DNA from: Candidatus Hydrogenedens sp.
Lineage (GTDB): Bacteria; Hydrogenedentota; Hydrogenedentia; Hydrogenedentales; CAITNO01
NCBI GenBank assembly: GCA_012522755.1
Contig: JAAYJV010000135.1
Span: 32,821-96,820 of the forward strand
Direction of reading: 5' to 3'
DNA length: 64,000 nt
Below the pieces are notes generated by a model. The model had not been told where the DNA came from and searched no databases. It saw only the letters and a list, made by a program, of their open reading frames with translations. Positions within the stretch are counted from its first letter, which is position 1. Each line of letters starts with the position of its first letter. This document shows, one piece after another, positions 59,853 to 64,000 of this stretch. The position numbers and the translations under genes are program-made.

Positions 59853-60404
59853 ATGAAAACAAATGCCGTAAAGATCAGTATTTTCGCTCTCTTTCTTCTG
59901 CTTTCTGCAATGCCCCTCTATGCAGCCGATGGCTCTCGGCCGGGAAAATTCAATATTGAACTTTCGGGCGGTCCCGGTTTGGAAATGGGTTGTACCGACC
60001 GGAGTGGCGACTTCCTCCTCAAGTCTCTTCTGGAATTTGAAAAACCGATCAGCCCCCGTTTCTCTCTGGGTCTGCGACTGCTGCCCATTTTTCTTTATGA
60101 ACAGCAGAACAAAGGCGATGACACGGTATGGGGCGCCGGATTCGGTTTGGGGCTTCGCTTTTATTTTGAAAAAGAAAGTTATCGCGGCGTCTATCTCGAA
60201 GCCAATACCCATGCCCTGGGCCACAAAGGCCAGATCGAGGGTAACGGCTCCAACCTCAACTTCCTCTCCGCTTTCGGTGTGGGCTACGGCTTTCAAAATG
60301 GCATGCACACCGTCTTGCGATATGAGCACATTTCCAATGCCGGTCTGGATCGGCGAAATCGCGGGGCCGATGCGATCACCCTCGGCCTGGGCTTTACTTT
60401 TTAA
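59853..60404 (+). CDS. pagL: Lipid A 3-O-deacylase (PagL)-like outer-membrane beta-barrel protein
   Basis: Signal peptide; RYEHISNAGLDRRNRGADAITLGLGFTF matches PagL H-x-S-N-A-G-L C-terminal motif. Confidence 0.8.
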   Translation: MKTNAVKISIFALFLLLSAMPLYAADGSRPGKFNIELSGGPGLEMGCTDRSGDFLLKSLLEFEKPISPRFSLGLRLLPIFLYEQQNKGDDTVWGAGFGLGLRFYFEKESYRGVYLEANTHALGHKGQIEGNGSNLNFLSAFGVGYGFQNGMHTVLRYEHISNAGLDRRNRGADAITLGLGFTF

Positions 60405-60449
60405 CAGCCTCTCCGGCACTTCGCTGTCCGGAAGAGACCTCCCTTTGCC

Positions 60450-61337
60450 ATGTCACGAATTCTTATTATTGGTTCGGCCGGTCAACTCGGCTCTGAATTG
60501 ATGACCGTCTTCCCCGGGATGGATGTCATCGGTGCTGACCTGGACTGCGCCGAAGAGATCCTCGATATTTGTGACACACAGGCCGTTACAAGCTGTCTCC
60601 AAAGACTCCGGCCACAACAGGTGATTCTCACAGCCGCCTTCCATGAACCAGCGCTTTGTGAAGAAGACCCGCTGAGTGCCATGCGTGTGAATGCGGTGGC
60701 GGCGGCGGGACTCGCAGAACTCTGTAATGACTCAAATATTCGACTGGTCTACATGAGCACTGATTATGTCTTCGGTGCAGAACGACCCTGGCCTCTCCGT
60801 CCTTTCAAGGAGACGGATCCTCCTTCGCCTCTCAACAAGTATGGGAGAAGCAAAGCCATGGGAGAGACTTTGGTCTCTTCCCGTTGTCCCAATTCATTGA
60901 TCATCAGAAGCGCTTCTTTGTATGGACTGGCCCCGTGCAGAGGCAAGGAAGGTCGCAATTTTGTTGAGCTCATGCTCGCGAAAGCGCGGGAAGGCGGCCC
61001 CATCCGCATTGTGAACGATGAGTTTACCAGTCCTACCAACGCCGCCGATCTGGCGCGCCAGATCAGCCTGCTGACCCTTCTCGGCTGCCGGGGCATTTAC
61101 CATGTTGTCAGTAAAGGCTCCTGTACCTGGTATGAGTTTGCCCGGGCCATTTTTGAAGAGTTTGATATTCAGGCTGATTGGCATCCCGTGTTGCGCAAGG
61201 ACTTTCCTGACCGCTTTCCACGCCCCTCTTTTTCCCTTCTGGACACGACGAAACTCGCCGAAAGTGGATTGGATTGCATGCCTCATTGGCGCGACGGATT
61301 AAAAAGATATGCGGCTGCACGCTCCGTTGAGAGCTGA
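60450..61337 (+). CDS. rmlD: dTDP-4-dehydrorhamnose reductase-like protein
   Basis: ILIIGSAGQLGSELM; VYMSTDYVFGAERPWPLRPFKETDPPSPLNKYGRSKAMGE. Confidence 0.9.
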   Translation: MSRILIIGSAGQLGSELMTVFPGMDVIGADLDCAEEILDICDTQAVTSCLQRLRPQQVILTAAFHEPALCEEDPLSAMRVNAVAAAGLAELCNDSNIRLVYMSTDYVFGAERPWPLRPFKETDPPSPLNKYGRSKAMGETLVSSRCPNSLIIRSASLYGLAPCRGKEGRNFVELMLAKAREGGPIRIVNDEFTSPTNAADLARQISLLTLLGCRGIYHVVSKGSCTWYEFARAIFEEFDIQADWHPVLRKDFPDRFPRPSFSLLDTTKLAESGLDCMPHWRDGLKRYAAARSVES

Positions 61338-61348
61338 TACAGCCGCAT
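61309..61348. terminator. Inverted repeat at rmlD 3' end, possible bidirectional terminator
   Basis: ATGCGGCTG ... CAGCCGCAT, 9-bp perfect arms, 22-nt loop; no strong T tract. Confidence 0.4.
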
Positions 61349-61376
61349 GATACTCATCTTTTACGGGCTGGCCTGA

Positions 61377-62741
61377 TTATTCCTGAATATCAGGAATACT
61401 TGCCAGACCCTTGGACAGGGATTCGTCGTCCAGTTCCAGATCCTGAAGGCCGCCGCGCATATAGGCTTCATAGGCGGTAATATCAAAATGACCGTGCCCG
61501 CTCAGGTTGAAGAGGATGGTTTTGCTTTCCCCGGCTTCACGGGCCTTGAGGGCTTCATTGATGGCTGTGCAGACCGCATGTCCGGATTCCGGCGCCGGAA
61601 TGATCCCTTCAGCCTTGGCGAACATGAGACTCGCATTGAAACAGGGATTCTGATGAAGTGCAACCGCTTCGATGATGTTGTCCTTCTTCAGGTGAGCAAC
61701 TGTCGCGGCTACTCCATGATAACGCAATCCACCGGCGTGGATACCGGGGGGCACAAAGTTGTGGCCCAGCGTATACTGCTTGATCAGGGGCGTGAGCTTT
61801 CCTGTATCACCGAAATCGTAGGCATAAGGGCCCTTGGTGAGGGTCGGACAGGCTGTGGGCTCCGCAGCGATGAATTTCGTATCAAGGTTTTTGTTGAATT
61901 TTTCCCGCACGAAGGGGAAGGCGATCCCGGCGAAGTTTGAGCCGCCGCCACAGCAGCCGATGACCACATCAGGATAATCGTCAGCCATTTCCATCTGGAG
62001 AAGCGCCTCTTCACCGATAATGGTCTGGTGCATGCACACATGATTCAGGACACTGCCCAGCGCATATTTAACGGAACCGCCGCTCTTGACAGCCACCTCA
62101 ACGGCCTCGGAAATGGCCATACCCAGACTGCCGGAAGTATCCGGATTTTCCGCACGGATCTGGCGTCCCACCTCGGTCGTGTCACTGGGGCTGGCGATGA
62201 CGGTTGCGCCGAAGGTTTCCATGAAGCCTTTTCTATAGGGCTTCTGATCAAAGCTCACACGGACCATATAGACCTTGCACTCCATATCGAACATGGCGCA
62301 GGCAATGGACAGGGCGGTACCCCACTGACCGGCACCCGTTTCCGTGCTCAACGATTTGACGCCTTCCACTTTATTGAAATAAGCCTGTGGAATGGAGGTG
62401 TTGATCTTGTGACTGCCCGAGGGCGTGACACTTTCATTTTTGTAGTAGATTTTGGCCGGTGTCTGCAGCGCTTCTTCAAGCCTGTAAGCACGACGCAGCG
62501 GACTGGGGCGGAACATGAGGTAACGATCCATGACTTCGCCGGGGATGGAGATATACCGTTCCGAACTCATTTCCTGCTCAATCAGATTCATCGGAAAAAT
62601 GGGCGACAGATCTTCAGGAACAACCGGCTTATGCGTGACCGGATGGAGCACGGGGGCGTGTGGTGTAGGCAGATCAGGCAGAATATTATACCAGGCATCC
62701 GGCATTTTCTTTGGATCAAGGTTGTATATATAGCTTCTCAT
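61377..62741 (-). CDS. trpB2: TrpB-like pyridoxal-phosphate enzyme (TrpB2 class)
   Basis: [73 protein letters not shown]; start at MRSYIYNL. Confidence 0.94.
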   Translation of the reverse strand: MRSYIYNLDPKKMPDAWYNILPDLPTPHAPVLHPVTHKPVVPEDLSPIFPMNLIEQEMSSERYISIPGEVMDRYLMFRPSPLRRAYRLEEALQTPAKIYYKNESVTPSGSHKINTSIPQAYFNKVEGVKSLSTETGAGQWGTALSIACAMFDMECKVYMVRVSFDQKPYRKGFMETFGATVIASPSDTTEVGRQIRAENPDTSGSLGMAISEAVEVAVKSGGSVKYALGSVLNHVCMHQTIIGEEALLQMEMADDYPDVVIGCCGGGSNFAGIAFPFVREKFNKNLDTKFIAAEPTACPTLTKGPYAYDFGDTGKLTPLIKQYTLGHNFVPPGIHAGGLRYHGVAATVAHLKKDNIIEAVALHQNPCFNASLMFAKAEGIIPAPESGHAVCTAINEALKAREAGESKTILFNLSGHGHFDITAYEAYMRGGLQDLELDDESLSKGLASIPDIQE

Positions 62742-62916
62742 CAAAAGAATCCTTTCGTGGTTTTTTAGCTTCAGGGTAAGCCCGAGCTGTTCAGCTCTGA
62801 CCTGGAACAGGCACACTTATCCGGAGGATTGGCGTAAATATAACAAGAATCCCGGCCGTAATCAAGAATCACGGAAGAAAAACAGTATTCACAATCTGTA
62901 AGCAAAGTGTTTTTCT

Positions 62917-63939
62917 TTACGGAACAATACTTTTCAGGTAGGATCGGACGAGAGAATTACCTGTGACCGGGTTGGAGCGTACGGGCACACCGTCCGAAAA
63001 GGCAACCTGATACCCTTCTTTCTCCGCTCCAGAGCCGGGAAAGTCAGTGCTCACAATCTGTGCGCCACAGGACAGCGCATCATCACGACGGCGCCGACTC
63101 TCAGGCCTGTTGACCCGCAAACCGCTGTCGGCACGTACCCGGACAAACATATTCTTTTCGAGAAGTAACGGGATGTGTTCATTATACGGATCATCAACAA
63201 CAATAAAAGCGCCGTCTTCCCTGTCAGGCGAAGAATTGACAAAGAGCAAAGGCGGAGCAGTCAGTGAAGAAGAGGCATCGCGCAATTCCTGTCGGTCATG
63301 AAGAATGAAAATGAATTTACCCAGACAATCTTCAAGCAGAGGCCAGCCTTCTTCTTCCAATACCTGTCGCAGTGTCCCCTTCCCCTGGTGGATCCGGAAG
63401 GGATCAATGATTTTATCCTGAGGGATCACGGCTCTGATTTCTTCCTGAAACAACTCCAGGATCTCAACGGGATCATCCCGCACAGCCTCGCCGGACAGTC
63501 GTGATTCCATCATTTTAAACTCAAAGAGAATCGTAATGGGCACATGTTCGGGATGGTCCAGGGACCAGAGGAGCATGGTGGCCAGACAGTCTTTCAATTC
63601 CGGGCAATGACTCCCCTCGTCCACAACAGGCACATGAAAGACTTTGAATCCCGAAAGGAAGGGATGGATATCAAGCTCCAGACTGCGGACGCCTTTATCA
63701 AACTGAATGTCCAGAGGATCGTGCGTATATTGCCATTGCCTGGCCCTTCTGTCCACGGACAGACAAGCCTCCATCAACGCCTCATCAGGCGCGATGTGAT
63801 AACTGTTGTGCGTGCCAATAACCTGAATCTGATTCAAGCGCGGCTTTCCTTCAAGCAAAACCTCGGCCCCGCCATTACAGCAAAGGACTGTGAAGGTCAG
63901 AATAAAAGAAAATATTATTTTATGGATTTGATTATCCAT
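62917..63939 (-). CDS. Secreted Ca2+-dependent phosphoinositide-specific phospholipase C-like protein
   Basis: Signal peptide; LNQIQVIGTHNSYHIAP; QFDKGVRSLELDIHPF; PITILFEFKMME. Confidence 0.88.
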   Translation of the reverse strand: MDNQIHKIIFSFILTFTVLCCNGGAEVLLEGKPRLNQIQVIGTHNSYHIAPDEALMEACLSVDRRARQWQYTHDPLDIQFDKGVRSLELDIHPFLSGFKVFHVPVVDEGSHCPELKDCLATMLLWSLDHPEHVPITILFEFKMMESRLSGEAVRDDPVEILELFQEEIRAVIPQDKIIDPFRIHQGKGTLRQVLEEEGWPLLEDCLGKFIFILHDRQELRDASSSLTAPPLLFVNSSPDREDGAFIVVDDPYNEHIPLLLEKNMFVRVRADSGLRVNRPESRRRRDDALSCGAQIVSTDFPGSGAEKEGYQVAFSDGVPVRSNPVTGNSLVRSYLKSIVP

Positions 63940-64000
63940 AATGGTCTCCTCTATGTATACAGGGTAGACTTGGTTATTGTGGAAAAGGTTGCGCAGAAAG

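Noticed and set aside
1-64000. CRISPR arrays, toxin-antitoxin pairs, phage or transposon genes
   Set aside because: No repeat-spacer arrays, transposase, integrase or terminal inverted repeats recognised; the only clear tandem repeat is the coding one at 3598-3792.

Overview
The window is a gene-dense bacterial chromosomal segment of about 64 kb with roughly 55 protein genes, mostly in short co-directional operons. I recognised no rRNA, tRNA, CRISPR array, transposase, integrase or prophage. Core genes include smpB, hemA-hemCD (hemC/hemD fusion), parA-parB-serS, cobB, ccsA/resB, purN, ispD-ispF, recD2, a purine nucleoside phosphorylase and rmlD. The accessory content is Gfo/Idh/MocA oxidoreductases, a DUF1080 protein, a sulfatase, GH20, a sulfotransferase, a ceramidase-like protein and an Rrf2-led sulfate ABC importer operon; this resembles PVC-superphylum or Hydrogenedentes-like genomes, but the taxonomy is inference only. 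Main points for a second look: (1) an ORF absent from the supplied track, encoding a 45-aa protein with one LIM-type half finger (CX2C-X22-HX2C), with its own promoter, RBS and terminator; (2) a neutral-ceramidase-like domain fused to an acid-ceramidase/NAAA/C45-like Ntn-hydrolase domain; (3) an epimerase-aminotransferase fusion whose SDR YxxxK motif reads FxxxK; (4) an LplT-PlsC-acyl-ACP-synthetase (Aas-like) fusion whose acyltransferase motifs look degenerate; (5) a HEAT-repeat/PLC-P1-nuclease-like protein; (6) a pseudo-receiver Fis regulator; (7) a partial type II secretion-like pseudopilin/GspF cluster without a visible ATPase or secretin. All family calls come from reading motifs by eye; no database search was run.
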